Part shown: piece after piece, positions 1 to 9,183 of the stretch
Position numbering within the stretch: position 1 is the first letter of the stretch
How the letters are laid out: each line of letters begins with the position of its first letter
DNA from: Haplosporangium gracile
Taxonomy: Eukaryota; Mortierellomycota; Mortierellomycetes; Mortierellales; Mortierellaceae
Direction of reading: 5' to 3'
Length of the DNA stretch: 18,716 nucleotides
NCBI GenBank assembly: GCA_015499985.1
Contig: JAAAUF010000828.1
Coordinates: 1-18,716, forward strand
Made by a program: the position numbers and the translations under genes
The notes under the pieces: generated by a model
What the model saw: only the letters and a program-made list of their open reading frames with translations
The model's database searches: none
Told to the model about the DNA's origin: nothing

Positions 1-45
1 CCGCTCAGCAGCGCTAACCGCAACACCCTACATTATCCTAGCATC

Positions 46-511
46 ATGTCCGTATCCTTGAAAGGTCGGCGATACACTTTGGAGGACTTCAAAGCATTTA
101 GCCCAGATGACCTAAGTCCGGTGGCCTTTTTCAGCTTGACGGAAGGAACTCCCAAAGACAGGGAGAAATTGCATCTAGCTTATGTATTATTATACACTCA
201 GGCAAAAAGGTCCCCAGTTCCTGAGATCCGAAAAGACGGAGTGGAGATGGAGCGAATGTGGAAGGACAAGGATGCCTCCGTGAACAGCTATTGGGAGACT
301 AAGAGTCTGAAGAAATTACGGGTATGCTACATTATCTTAATTGCTCTCTGCTGGTTGAAGGAGTTAAATTAAATTGTCTTACAACTGTGTGTGTTTTTTT
401 TAATCCTAGTCCAAGAATGTGATTGCGGCTGCCAGAAACTCCTCTCTACAAATTGCCGTGGGCAAGCGGCAGCTTAAGGATGCTCTTCGTGAACTCCATG
501 ACCGACAGTAG
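46..511 (+). CDS. Small Q/K-rich protein in two exons, or the 5' part of a broken gene
   Basis: Exons are 46-321 and 410-511. The intron 322-409 (88 bases) starts GTATGC, ends in a T-rich tract plus CCTAG, and is phase 0. The product is 125 residues from the first ATG. I recognise no family. It starts with MSVSLKGRR, has a mixed charged and hydrophobic first half, and ends in a basic, probably helical tail (AVGKRQLKDALRELHDRQ). The stop is odd: the codons read CAG TAG CAG CAG, and the same frame stays open to about 845 with a Q/S/T-rich sequence. This suggests either a CAG-to-TAG change in a glutamine run or a genuinely short protein. The PD-(D/E)XK frame that follows on the same strand could be the rest of the same gene. 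The splice sites are convincing and the gene limits are not. Confidence 0.5.
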
Positions 512-846
512 CAGCAGTCTTCCGATGTCCGACAAGCACAGGGTGGACAAGTGGGAAACTCAAAAAAACTATCCACCAGCGACGAACAACAACAGACTCA
601 CGAGCAGCCCCCGTTGTCATCGGAGCAGAGGCAAGGGTCGTTGACAATGGAGCTTCTTGGAAACGAGCTCAATTCGAATCCCTCAGATACCGATTACCGA
701 CCTTCAACTGATACCAGTGCAAGAACCTCGCTTTCCACTATCGATTTCCACTACCGCAATAATCTTACTGGTCCCGGGAGACATCATGCAGGCTACAGAC
801 GAAATTTAAGTGTGTCTTTGGCGATTTGGACGTGTCGGAGCAATTG
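512..846 (+). pseudogene. Open Q/S/T-rich linker frame between the two coding parts
   Basis: The frame of the upstream small protein stays open from 512 to about 845 and encodes a hydrophilic stretch rich in Gln, Ser and Thr, such as QQSSDVRQAQGG and STSDEQQQTHEQ. Around 763-810 the better coding frame switches to the one used by the nuclease exons, where residues such as FKCVFGDLDVSEQL precede ATG 847. I found no GT-AG pair that joins the two frames cleanly. One nonsense change plus one or two small indels would explain the layout, so this looks like the decayed middle of a single gene. An unrecognised intron remains possible. Confidence 0.4.
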
Positions 847-2207
847 ATGCTTGCAAGGAAGGAAAAGATCAAACAGCAATGCATCCTTCGATCGGCAGCA
901 GATCTGCTCTCTCTCAACTTCATCTTCACAAAGGCGTTCCTCGAGGATAATCTGCCGTCAGAAGCTATGACCAGTCTTTGCCAGCAGCCAGTCTCATCCC
1001 CAAGGAGCGAAGACGTGGAACTACTCCTTTCCTGCTGTCTCCATGTAGGAACGATTGACTACCAGCAAGGGAGAGCATTTATCAAGGACAAAACCGCCCG
1101 ACTAGATGGTGTTACGAGTGACATCATATTAGCCTATGCGTCTTCAGGAGTCCTGCGCAATCGAGTTTCGAATCTTGACTTCAATGAGAACACCTACATT
1201 GAACAGTCCGTGAAGCCGTTCGTTACTGGTACTTTTGCGCAGCTTGGCTTCCAGGAACATTGGTACGTGTTAATAGCCTGCTTGATCGTGCTATTGTCCT
1301 TGATCGACATTAGTTTGGGTATCTTACATTATTTTTCATTCTTTGATATTCAAAGGACTATTGACCCATTTCCAGTGCCGGCAGGCTACGAAGAGCGACT
1401 CTGTCCTGACTTCTATGGTGAAAAGGATGGCCTTCCGTTTGTCGTGCTCGAAGTCAAAGCCCCAGATGCTGATCCGGATGATTGTGATGTAGATGTCAGA
1501 AAGCTGACTCTGCTCATGAAGATGAGTCTTAATCGCCTACTGGAAGTAGGTGTCAAGAGCCCTGTCATTTTGGGGCTGCTTGTTCAAGGTGCAGTTTGAT
1601 GAAGTTAAATTGGGTTTTTAGATCCTGCATTGCTTTACCTCGGCTGGACTTGTTTTCATATCCCTTACCCTTGAACTCTACGTTTTTCCGTTATCCTAGA
1701 TCGAAGGTGTGAAATTTTTTCCATGGACCTGACCTACGAGGCAATCTATATACCAAAGGCTTTAGGAACATTCGAAGTTCCAGAGAACAAGCTCCAGTTG
1801 CCCTTACTGCTGCACGCGCTGGGTCCTTTGACGGCTGCCAGGGTATGTTATTCATAACTGTACCTTATTTTTTCCTTACTTCTCTGCGATTTGCCCTCAT
1901 ACCTGTTGCATCTCAGTGTCTGTCCACTCTCCATTACCTATTAAGGGTAGTAGTTCTTAGTCCTCATATATATTATCAAGGCTCAATAAAGACCTCCAGC
2001 TTCTTTCTCACCACTTCTCTAATTCCTACGTTCATATCACAATACCTTACTTTCTCCTACCGATAGGATATTGCCACCAATACTCTGGCCAACATCACTG
2101 ATCGTCCGCGTCGAGTTCCATTAAAAAAGAACCTGCTGATACGCCCCTCGTTCTATCTTCGTGGTGTCAAAATTCCGGAACCATTATCCCCATCGGTGAC
2201 ACTTTGA
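847..2207 (+). CDS. PD-(D/E)XK nuclease-like domain protein, four exons
   Basis: Proposed exons are 847-1262, 1356-1588, 1700-1842 and 2067-2207. All three introns have GT-AG ends and their phases agree, giving 310 residues from ATG 847. The diagnostic piece is CPDFYGEKDG (Asp codon 1408-1410), then 13 residues, then LEVKAP (Glu 1450-1452, Lys 1456-1458). This is the Asp...Glu-x-Lys metal-binding core of PD-(D/E)XK nucleases. It is followed by a helix (MKMSLNRLLEVGV) and strands (ILGLLVQ, CEIFSMDL), as the fold expects. Proteins with this domain are abundant in fungi and often tied to effectors or mobile elements. The real target here is unknown. The first intron is a multiple of three and, if translated, mimics a membrane helix. 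The start is uncertain because the frame is open from 763 and the gene may begin at 46. Confidence 0.65.
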
Positions 2208-3385
2208 TTAATCTTGCCCATGACACTTTTTGAAAGCAGATCTCACAGTCATTACTCTCTAACACGAGCAACTGCTGGTGTCTTAAATAAATCTGCTATT
2301 CACACTTGAATACACACTGCACAGCGCCAGAGAACTTTTAGTTGTTCATTTTCGCTATTGGATTCACACTTTCGAATAGTTCTTTGTCCTGTAGTTCCAA
2401 GAACAATGACAAATTGAATGATATTAAGGACAATTACCAAAATTGCTTGCAATGCCCTCAAGTCCATTGCTGAAGCAAAAAACGAGAGAGATGAACAAAG
2501 CATCATCAATGCAACCTCTCATTCCAATGAAGCAAGGATTGAAAGCGCCGGATCAAAAAGCAACGTCGCTATTCTTACGAAATCTAGTCCCTTTTCAGCA
2601 GCGCGACATCGCCGTAGTTAACTTTGTGCAGGAACTACAAGAATAGAAAAGAGGTAGCACGGTGGCCCTTTTGTTCCTTGCCTCTCCCAAAGACACTTAA
2701 TAATTGGCCACCATTAGCTCACCTTCACAATTTCAGTGTGCGTGCAAACGAGTTAGCGTTTATTAAGGAAGCGAGAGCAGCAACGGTAGCAGCAACAACA
2801 ACAACACCATCAATAACTAAGAGTGCAACGACCACTCTATCCTCTGTCTCGAACCCCTGATTCTGCAACACTATGAACGCTTGGCTGCCACAAGCCAGTT
2901 ATTATACCCTTTCCTGAAATTTTCTGGAGGGTGTACCCGGTGCGAAGCCCTGGGAGTGCCTCTTTTTTTTTTTTTAGTAACTCAGAAATGGGCTTGGAGT
3001 TATAACAAACCCTAAAAAAAAACCCTAAAAGGCCCCAGGGCGCCAGTGAGAGATATACGTAAGAGAATCAGGTGTTTTCACAATACCCTGGCATGCCACC
3101 TCCCTCTTGATCGCCCAGGTTTGAGCAGGCTACGACAGCATTGCGAGAAGTTCGGTGCTTTTTTTTTTTTGTTAAGTAACTCGGTGCACTGAAAGACGAA
3201 AGGAAAGTGAGGCTTCTTTTTGGGTTTCGCTGTTGTTCAGTTGCTTAATTGATCCAGCAGACCTTGCTTCATGAGGACCTTCGCTGCATGAAGGGGGATT
3301 CGCTTCCTGCTTACGCAAAGAGGGCCAAAAAGGAGACTATCCATTTCCTCATCCTCTTCTCTCATTCTTTTCCTTTCATTTACAA
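2208..3385. other. Gene-less stretch with short unrecognised frames and poly-T tracts
   Basis: Only frames of fewer than 80 residues occur and none has recognisable motifs. A short (ACA/GCA)-rich piece encoding Ala/Thr runs lies near 2780-2810. Two T-runs (2963-2975 and one near 3160-3171) are each followed closely by AGTAACTC, a small direct repeat. A foldback occupies 2947-3041 and is listed separately. The rest shows nothing that I can name. Confidence 0.5.
2947..3041. repeat. Imperfect foldback (inverted repeat)
   Basis: GCCCTGGG (2947-2954) is perfectly complementary to CCCAGGGC (3034-3041). Inside these, GCC next to T13 (2963-2975) can pair with A9 (3014-3022) next to GGC, and AGTAACTC lies opposite GAGTTATAAC. 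The pairing outside the core is imperfect and partly low-complexity. It could be a worn miniature element or chance. Confidence 0.35.
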
Positions 3386-3479
3386 ATATGTTAGGCTTGA
3401 CTCCACTTCCCGAGAGAAGTGGGCATGAGGCAAGCCTCACGCCCTTCTTCTGAAGGGTGTAGTCAAGCCTACCGATATG
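3386..3479. repeat. Compact four-way-junction foldback element
   Basis: An outer stem of 11 perfect pairs (TAGGCTTGACT 3392-3402 with AGTCAAGCCTA 3461-3471) encloses three hairpins. Arm 1 is CCACTTC/GAAGTGG (3403-3409, 3416-3422, loop 6). Arm 2 is GAGG/CCTC (3427-3430, 3435-3438, loop 4). Arm 3 is 9 pairs with one G-T (3439-3447, 3452-3460, loop 4). Only GCAT (3423-3426) is unpaired at the junction. ATATG occurs on both sides (3386-3390, 3475-3479) and could be a target duplication or a stem extension. The arm sizes do not fit a tRNA. The DNA strand that makes it, and whether it is transcribed, are unknown. Confidence 0.6.
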
Positions 3480-4429
3480 CCCTAAGGAACGTGGCCAGTG
3501 CAATTTGGCGTTTGTAAGCGGCCATACGCGTCAAGAAGAAAGAAGAAGTAAGAACGATCATGTGGCCAGCGCACACGCACGATCATCCTCAAAGGACAAA
3601 AAAGAAGCCATTGTGTGGCAATGCACCCAGTATCCAAAAAAGCGCGACCAATGAAGGACTAATAAGTCTGGGTGTAGTCGTGTGTCAATGGGAAGAAAGA
3701 GTCTGATGTTTATTTCACACCACCAAGAGGCTAATATGCCTGCCGAGTGGTGGCGTCTGCGCTTTGTGTGCTTTTTCATCAAATAAAAAAGTGGATAAAT
3801 TAAAAATAAACCCGTGCCACAATACAGCTCCCGCTAAGTTTTTTAACTATGGGAATGACCGTGATGGACGAATGTATGAAAATGGTTAAGGTAAGGTGAA
3901 AAAAAAAGAAAACACTTTGGAAACTTATTGTGGAAGGACTAAAAAAATAACCTTCTCTGGTTGCTGTGTGAGAAAACTCATCTTGATCTCGGTATATGAT
4001 AGGTCTGTTAGTTCAAGGTGAAAAACGTCATGCTCTACTTGCGGCACGCGTGCAAAAAACCTTGTCGCTTTCTCTCATCTCGGTGGAGGGTAGAAAACTA
4101 ATTAGAGCTTTGCAGATCGCGTCCTTCTAGGAGTGGCGGAGCTGGAGCTTTCACTTTGTGTCATTTTGGTGATTCTCTTTTGCTTGTTGGCGAACCTCTT
4201 ACGAGAGTCAAGGAGTAACAGCGCCATTCGTTTGACAGAACTGGCAGTGCATGTGAAGAAAGCACCTGATTTGACATTGCTATCTATTTATTCACTGGCA
4301 CTTTCAACCGTGTTCAAACCCTTCACCCCAAGAAGAGCGCTCAAGGTCTGCTAAAGTGCTCTGAAAGTTCTGAAGAGTGCACTTTCTTCTTTTTATGACG
4401 CGTGCCTCATCACCCATCCAGGTTAATAA
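3480..4429. other. Gene-less stretch with minor inverted repeats
   Basis: No convincing coding frame is seen. Weak foldbacks are CCATTG...CACCCAG (3608-3630) against CTGGGTG...CAATGG (3668-3691), and CAAGGT against ACCTTG flanking the palindrome GCACGCGTGC (4044-4053). AAAGTGC and GCACTTT also lie within 20 bases of each other near 4353-4385. These are short enough to be chance. Confidence 0.4.
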
Positions 4430-5238
4430 GTGAAACAGAATTTTCTCGCACTCGTTGAACTCAATTGCACGCTTAATCTTATCGCGTTTTTTTTTGCTGC
4501 TGCTTACTTTTTGCCACCACTCCTCTTTCAACCTTCCACCACTCCCACGCCTACTTTCGTCACTACATCTATACCCTACCCTCTTTTCGTCACCCACCGC
4601 ACTCATCGTCTTCCCCTATGCTGTCTCTTACTCTCTCCATCACCTCTCTTTCTCTTTGTTTATCGTTTCATCCTTCCCTCTTCGTACTTCTTACTTACAC
4701 ACATACGCACACCCCTACTCTCTCTCTCTCTTTCTCTCTCTTTCAAGCAAGCAAGCAACAGATTTAAAGGTAATGAAGAACCGACACTCACATGTTTCAT
4801 TTAGTGAAGTTTTACGGACGATTCTTCTGTGCGTGTGTGGAGATTGTCTTAATTATTCCTAGCGTGCCTGAGAGGGTAAGATGCTCAGCATTTCTGCTGT
4901 GTGTTCATACGGGTGTCACCTTTCAGCCACTCTCCAGAAGTCCTCTGCATCTGGTTATGCTCATTGTTGTTCATCTGATGCCTCACAGGTGCAGGCAGAG
5001 AGGGGAACGTAGACTTTTTTTTGTTTCCTTTATTCTTGGTGCTGTGTTTTCATATGGCCATTACAGATCAACTAAAAATGGGTTGTACTATTCAGCACTT
5101 ACCACTGGATGCCTATTTCAACGGGCGTTATTCACAGACACCTCGAAAGCAAATGACTTTGATCCCTTCATAATTGCATATTTGACCGCGTCCAATTTTT
5201 TCCTTTCGCGGGGCGTGGTAGATGGAGACCTGGCCTGA
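4430..5238 (+). other. Candidate spliced transcript with a 13-base microexon
   Basis: A pyrimidine-rich tract (about 4486-4745) is followed by two intron-like segments. The first is 4770-4862, starting GTAATG and ending ATTATTCCTAG. The second is 4876-4988, starting GTAAGA and ending CTCACAG. They leave exons ending at 4769, a microexon 4863-4875 and an exon from 4989. Joined this way, one frame is open from 4430 to TGA 5236-5238, but it has no ATG and its first part is low-complexity. The last exon encodes about 80 unrecognised residues, including FFVSFILGAVFSYGHY. It could be a non-coding transcript, an incomplete gene or chance. Confidence 0.25.
4717..4756 (+). repeat. (CT)n microsatellite followed by (CAAG)3
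   Basis: A nearly pure CT run with a few extra T bases (4717-4743) is followed directly by three CAAG units. It ends the 260-base pyrimidine-rich tract. Confidence 0.8.
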
Positions 5239-5344
5239 TGTGAGAACAGGTCAAAATGTTTGGGCTGATCAGGTCAAAAAAGGGACTAATACTGGTCTAA
5301 CTGACCTGATCAGCCCAAAAATTGACCTGTTCGCACATTAGGCC
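5232..5344. repeat. 113-bp foldback element (MITE-like)
   Basis: The left arm (5232-5276, starting GGCCTGATGTG) and right arm (5302-5344, ending CACATTAGGCC) are inverted copies. They differ at a few positions plus a 2-base gap. The loop (5277-5301) is 25 bases. The arms contain ACAGGTCAA and TTGGGCTGATCAGGTCA. There is no coding capacity. No clear target duplication is visible: GGCC at the ends is itself part of the palindrome. The near identity of the arms suggests recent origin or selection for pairing. Confidence 0.7.
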
Positions 5345-5494
5345 GGGGAAGATCCAAAGGCAGACAAGACAGACACAGATCGAATAAATAATTATTTTTT
5401 TGAAAAATGATATCTACATGGATGGAATGGTGGTGAGGATGATGCTAAAAGGAGGAGGGTGATATGGATAGTTACTTTCAAAACGCAAAAGGGC

Positions 5495-8163
5495 TTAGTT
5501 CTGGATGAGGTCAGGGGAGATCTTGAAGGTAGCTCCAGTACCGCGCTTAACATCATCCACAGAAACATCCTCCATCAACTCGGTCAACACCAATCCACCA
5601 TCCTTGACATCAAACACACACAAGTCCGTAATAATTCTGTCCACACATTTAACACCGGTCAAGGGGAGGGTGCAGTCTTCCAGAATCTTGTGCTTGCCAC
5701 CCTTGGCAAGATGCTCCATCGTCACAACAACACGGGTACCGGGGCTGGCAACCAAATCCATAGCTCCTCCCATTCCCTTAACCATCTTGCGAGGGATGAT
5801 CCAGTTGGCGAGATCGCCCTTGGCCGAGACTTGGAGGGCTCCGAGGATAGTCAAGTCGACGTGGGAACCACGGATCATGGCGAACGAGTCGTCACTCGAG
5901 AAAAGGGAGGCTCCAGGCAACAAGGTAATAGTCTCCTTGCCGGCATTGATCAGATCGGGGTCCTGCTCACCGGGCTTGGGGAAGGGTCCGAAGCCGAGGA
6001 TACCGTTCTCGGACTGCAAGTGGACATTGACACCCTTCTTGAGGTAGTTGGACGCCAACATGGGCATACCGATACCCAAGTTAACATACATTCCATTCTT
6101 GAACTCCTTGGCCGCACGACGAACAATCTTTTCACGACGACGGGCCGCCTCATCCTTGGCATCGACCGCATCAGAGGCCGCAATACCAGCAGGCTTCTCC
6201 TCCGTGAGCGTCAAGCGCTCAATACGCTTCTCATACCCCTTACCCTGGATGATCTTCTTGACAAAGATTCCAGGCAAGTGAATATCCTCAGGGCGAAGGG
6301 AGCCGACGGGGACAAGCTCCTCAACCTCGGCAATGGTGTTCTTGGATCCCTTGGCCATGACGGGGTTGAAGTTCATGGCAGAGCCCTTGAAGACAAGGTT
6401 TCCGTAGGCGTCGCCCTTCCAGGCCTTGACGAGCGAGTAGTCTCCTGTGATGGCCTCCTCCATGATGTACTTGCGTCCGTTGAACTCGCGCACCTCTCTG
6501 GGCTTGCTGCGGATCAACACCTTACCCTCGGAGTCGTACTTGATCGCGAGCTCTCCAGTCTGGACTGTAAAGGTTGAAAGGAAAAAGAAATATAAGGAAG
6601 CACGCTTTAGTTATGTTGATCGGTCTCGGATCGGACGGGATGAATCCGCACTTTTTCTTATCCCTCGTGTGTATACGTCTCCCTCTTTTTTTAAGTGGCG
6701 TATCCTTTTTTCCATGGGGCGAGGGAAAAGAACAAGGGTGTGTGTGTGTGAGGGGGGAGACACGAATTGGAAGCGAAAGGATCGGACACGGTAGTGGATA
6801 AGATGACACGGGCAAACACAAAATTAATAACACAAAAAGAAGAAAGCGACGAATTACCTTCAGTGCCGTAGGCGGTAGGGGTGAAGAAGGCGGGGATGCC
6901 TGCACCACCGGCACGGACACGCTCGGCCAAGGTGCCCTGGGGGGTCAACTCGACCTCCAGCTCGCCCGACAGGTACTGACGCTCGAATTCCTTGTTCTCT
7001 CCCACATAGCTGCTGATCATGCGCTTGATCTAAATATGAAGGCAAGGGGATGAGAAGGGAGAAATGGAGAGGGAAATGGAAAGGAAGACGGGAATCCATG
7101 TCTACTTTAGCATGCTGTTGTTCTTGTCCTTTTTTATGTTCACATTTCCATCAACAATCCCCTTCAAACAACAACGAATCAACAACACACCAAAGAAAGA
7201 CACATACCTGCTTGGTGCGCAACAACTGTCCAAGTCCAAAATCATCCACACCAGCATTGTTGGAGACAACTGTCAGATCCTTGCAATCGCCAGCACGGTT
7301 CTTGAGGGCTCCGATCAGGTTCTCGGGGATACCGCACAGTCCGAATCCACCGACCATCAATGTCGATCCCGAGGGGATATCCTTGACAGCCTCCTCGGCA
7401 GAGTTGTACACCTTGCTCAGGTTCTCGAGTTCCTCCTGCTTGTACTGGGGGCGGAAGGAGGAGAACTGGCGGCCGAACGTGGTTGTGAACGTGGCGATTG
7501 TCACCTTCTACTCGAATTGATAACATGTTGTAAATAAAGACATTGTTAGTTTTCTGTCGTTTGTTTGCGTAGATATATTACAGCTTGTTTGGTACTTCTA
7601 CACTTGGGCGATATAGGATAGTGCCACACTCTTCATCCTTGTTCTCTCACTGCCCTCACTTTTTTTTTTTGCTCCAACGATAATTTTGCACATTCTGCCA
7701 GTCAGTACTAATCCAACTCCCCCCACCGTGAGAAAACTAAAAAGATGAGCTTGCTTGCGAATTTTCACGAGGAAAGTAAAAAACGAAAACCCAACTCAGC
7801 CAGCCCTTTGTTTTAGGACCCCAGATTCTCTGTCTTCAACGCACGCTCGCCAAGTATCCCTTCTCCAATAGGACGTCACATAAAAATCCATGTGTGTCTA
7901 TTCCAAAATGAGCTACTCCGAAGGCTCTGTCCATGGTTCACTTGGTCATACTGAAAGATCGTACATAACACACGACAGATCCGTGAGAAGAAAAATTACA
8001 AAGAGGCGAAAAAGTAAATTCAAATAGGAAAGCCGAAGGAAGGGCATGGAGAGAGAAATGGATGAAGGCTGCGCTTGTATTCATTTTAGCTCACTTCCTA
8101 GTAGTTGATAAGTACCTTGGCGGCGCCACGTCTTGCTTGCTGGAGAACGATAGTGAGGGTCAT
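5495..8163 (-). CDS. OXCT1: Succinyl-CoA:3-ketoacid CoA transferase (SCOT), mitochondrial
   Basis: The enzyme moves CoA from succinyl-CoA to acetoacetate in the mitochondrial matrix. Exons are 8163-8116, 7507-7208, 7029-6858 and 6564-5495, giving 529 residues (human SCOT is about 520). Exon 1 ([16 protein letters not shown]) is a basic, hydroxylated leader that fits a mitochondrial presequence. The first CoA-transferase half includes [13 protein letters not shown] (about 68-80), [30 protein letters not shown] and [10 protein letters not shown] hydrophilic linker lies near 295-318. The second half holds LQSENGILG with the catalytic Glu at about 359, then [17 protein letters not shown] and GDLANWIIP. 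All introns are GT-AG with agreeing phases. Intron 1 is long (608 bases) and ends in TAGAAG, a tandem acceptor that would add or drop one Lys; I chose the upstream AG. Family identity is certain. Exon 1 is slightly less sure because it is short and distant. Confidence 0.95.
7508..8115 (-). other. Long first intron of the SCOT gene
   Basis: This 608-base segment starts GTACTT after codon AAG 8118-8116 and ends at TAG 7510-7508. It separates the 16-codon leader exon from the enzyme body. It contains no coding frame or repeat that I recognise. Confidence 0.7.
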
Positions 8164-8436
8164 TGACACGAAATATGTGTCTATATGAAGGGAAGGAAGG
8201 AAGAAGGTAGAGGAGATAAGGAGGAGGATAGAAAGAGTGGAGAGCGAGAGAGTAGGGTGGGAGAGTGGAGAGTGGAGAATGGAGAGAAGGGTGAGGAGGG
8301 TGAGGAAGGTGTGCTTGTTGTTTCGGAAGTAAGGAAAAAAGAGGAAAGGAAAAGGGCGTGCCTTGCTGTTTAAATAACTCATCCGCCCTGATTTGCATTC
8401 GGTCACAGTCGGTCTGGTCCAGTCAGGGCTCATCAT
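8164..8436 (-). promoter_or_regulatory. Likely promoter and 5' UTR of the SCOT gene
   Basis: Read on the minus strand, about 170 bases of almost pure pyrimidine (about 8180-8350) precede the start codon. This is a pattern common in fungal 5' regions. Just upstream lie TTATTTAAAC (about 8366-8375), GGGCGG and ATGCAAAT. These are compatible with a core promoter, but their role is inferred from position only. Confidence 0.4.
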
Positions 8437-9183
8437 CTACGACTGAAGACTCAAATGGCCCACGAGCACAAGATTTCTTACTTGCCTTCTTCTCCACACT
8501 CGCCCAAGCCCCTCAATTGTACCTCTCCCCCCACATCAACCAATCACATTCATCAAAAGAAAATCTCTACTTAGCAAACACCAAACGACTCTCACGCTTC
8601 CTTCTCTTTTGTTGCTTGCTGTCATCATGCCCCCTTTCCAACGGACACCACTCGCACCCGACTATAGCTAAGATCCCTCTTGTGTATGTCATGGATTATT
8701 GGCGAAAAAACGAGCAGAGCTCTTCGGATGTCCCGTTTTTTCATCTCCATTTTTTGCTGTACCCTCCGCCGTTTTGTCGGCTTTGGCAACTAAGATGTGC
8801 GCCACAAAATACTTCCTCTTTCTAAACCCTGCCTATTCCATGAGCCTTGACTTGTCTTTCATTCCCTGCCACTCTCCCCGCGTCCGTCTCGCTCTAATTG
8901 ACTTCCGTTCCTGGATCCTCCTTTCCCACAGATATGACACACTCATAAAAAACAAAGAGGTAATTGACAATTGCGCAATGCATAGCTCTTAGCTCCATTC
9001 AATGTTGGTAACATTTTTTTTTTTTTTTTTGGGTTAATTTTTTTTTCTTTAGTAAGGAAGGACTAGTAATTACATGAGAGGAGGATGTTTGGGATGTGAG
9101 ATAAAAAGACTACTGTTACAGCTAACTATCAGAAAGTGCAGATAGAGAAAAAAAAGTGACAAACATAGGAGCAGAGGGCTTGT
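8437..9183. other. Intergenic spacer between SCOT and kinase genes
   Basis: This spacer lies between two minus-strand genes. It contains the 3' flank of the kinase gene and the upstream flank of SCOT. A T17 run (9014-9030) and a second T run follow the kinase 3' end. Unrecognised frames up to about 155 residues cross it without family motifs, and I regard them as chance. Confidence 0.5.

Noticed and set aside
46..2207. Classical Crinkler (CRN) effector
   Set aside because: The N-terminus lacks the LFLAK-type motif. Only the C-terminal nuclease fold is compatible, which is not specific.
3009..3028. Two CCCTAA units resembling telomere repeat
   Set aside because: There are only two copies separated by an A-run. 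They are part of a foldback and not an array.
5248..5307. AGGTCA/TGACCT half-sites like nuclear-receptor elements
   Set aside because: Fungi lack classical nuclear receptors of this type. The motifs are explained as part of the foldback arms.
5459..6577. Long + strand open frame of about 370 codons across the SCOT gene
   Set aside because: It is antisense to the large SCOT exon. It follows from codon bias on the real strand, and its translation has no family motifs.
8358..8825. 155-codon + strand frame in the SCOT/kinase spacer
   Set aside because: The composition is irregular, no motif is seen, and the start of the frame overlaps the likely SCOT promoter.
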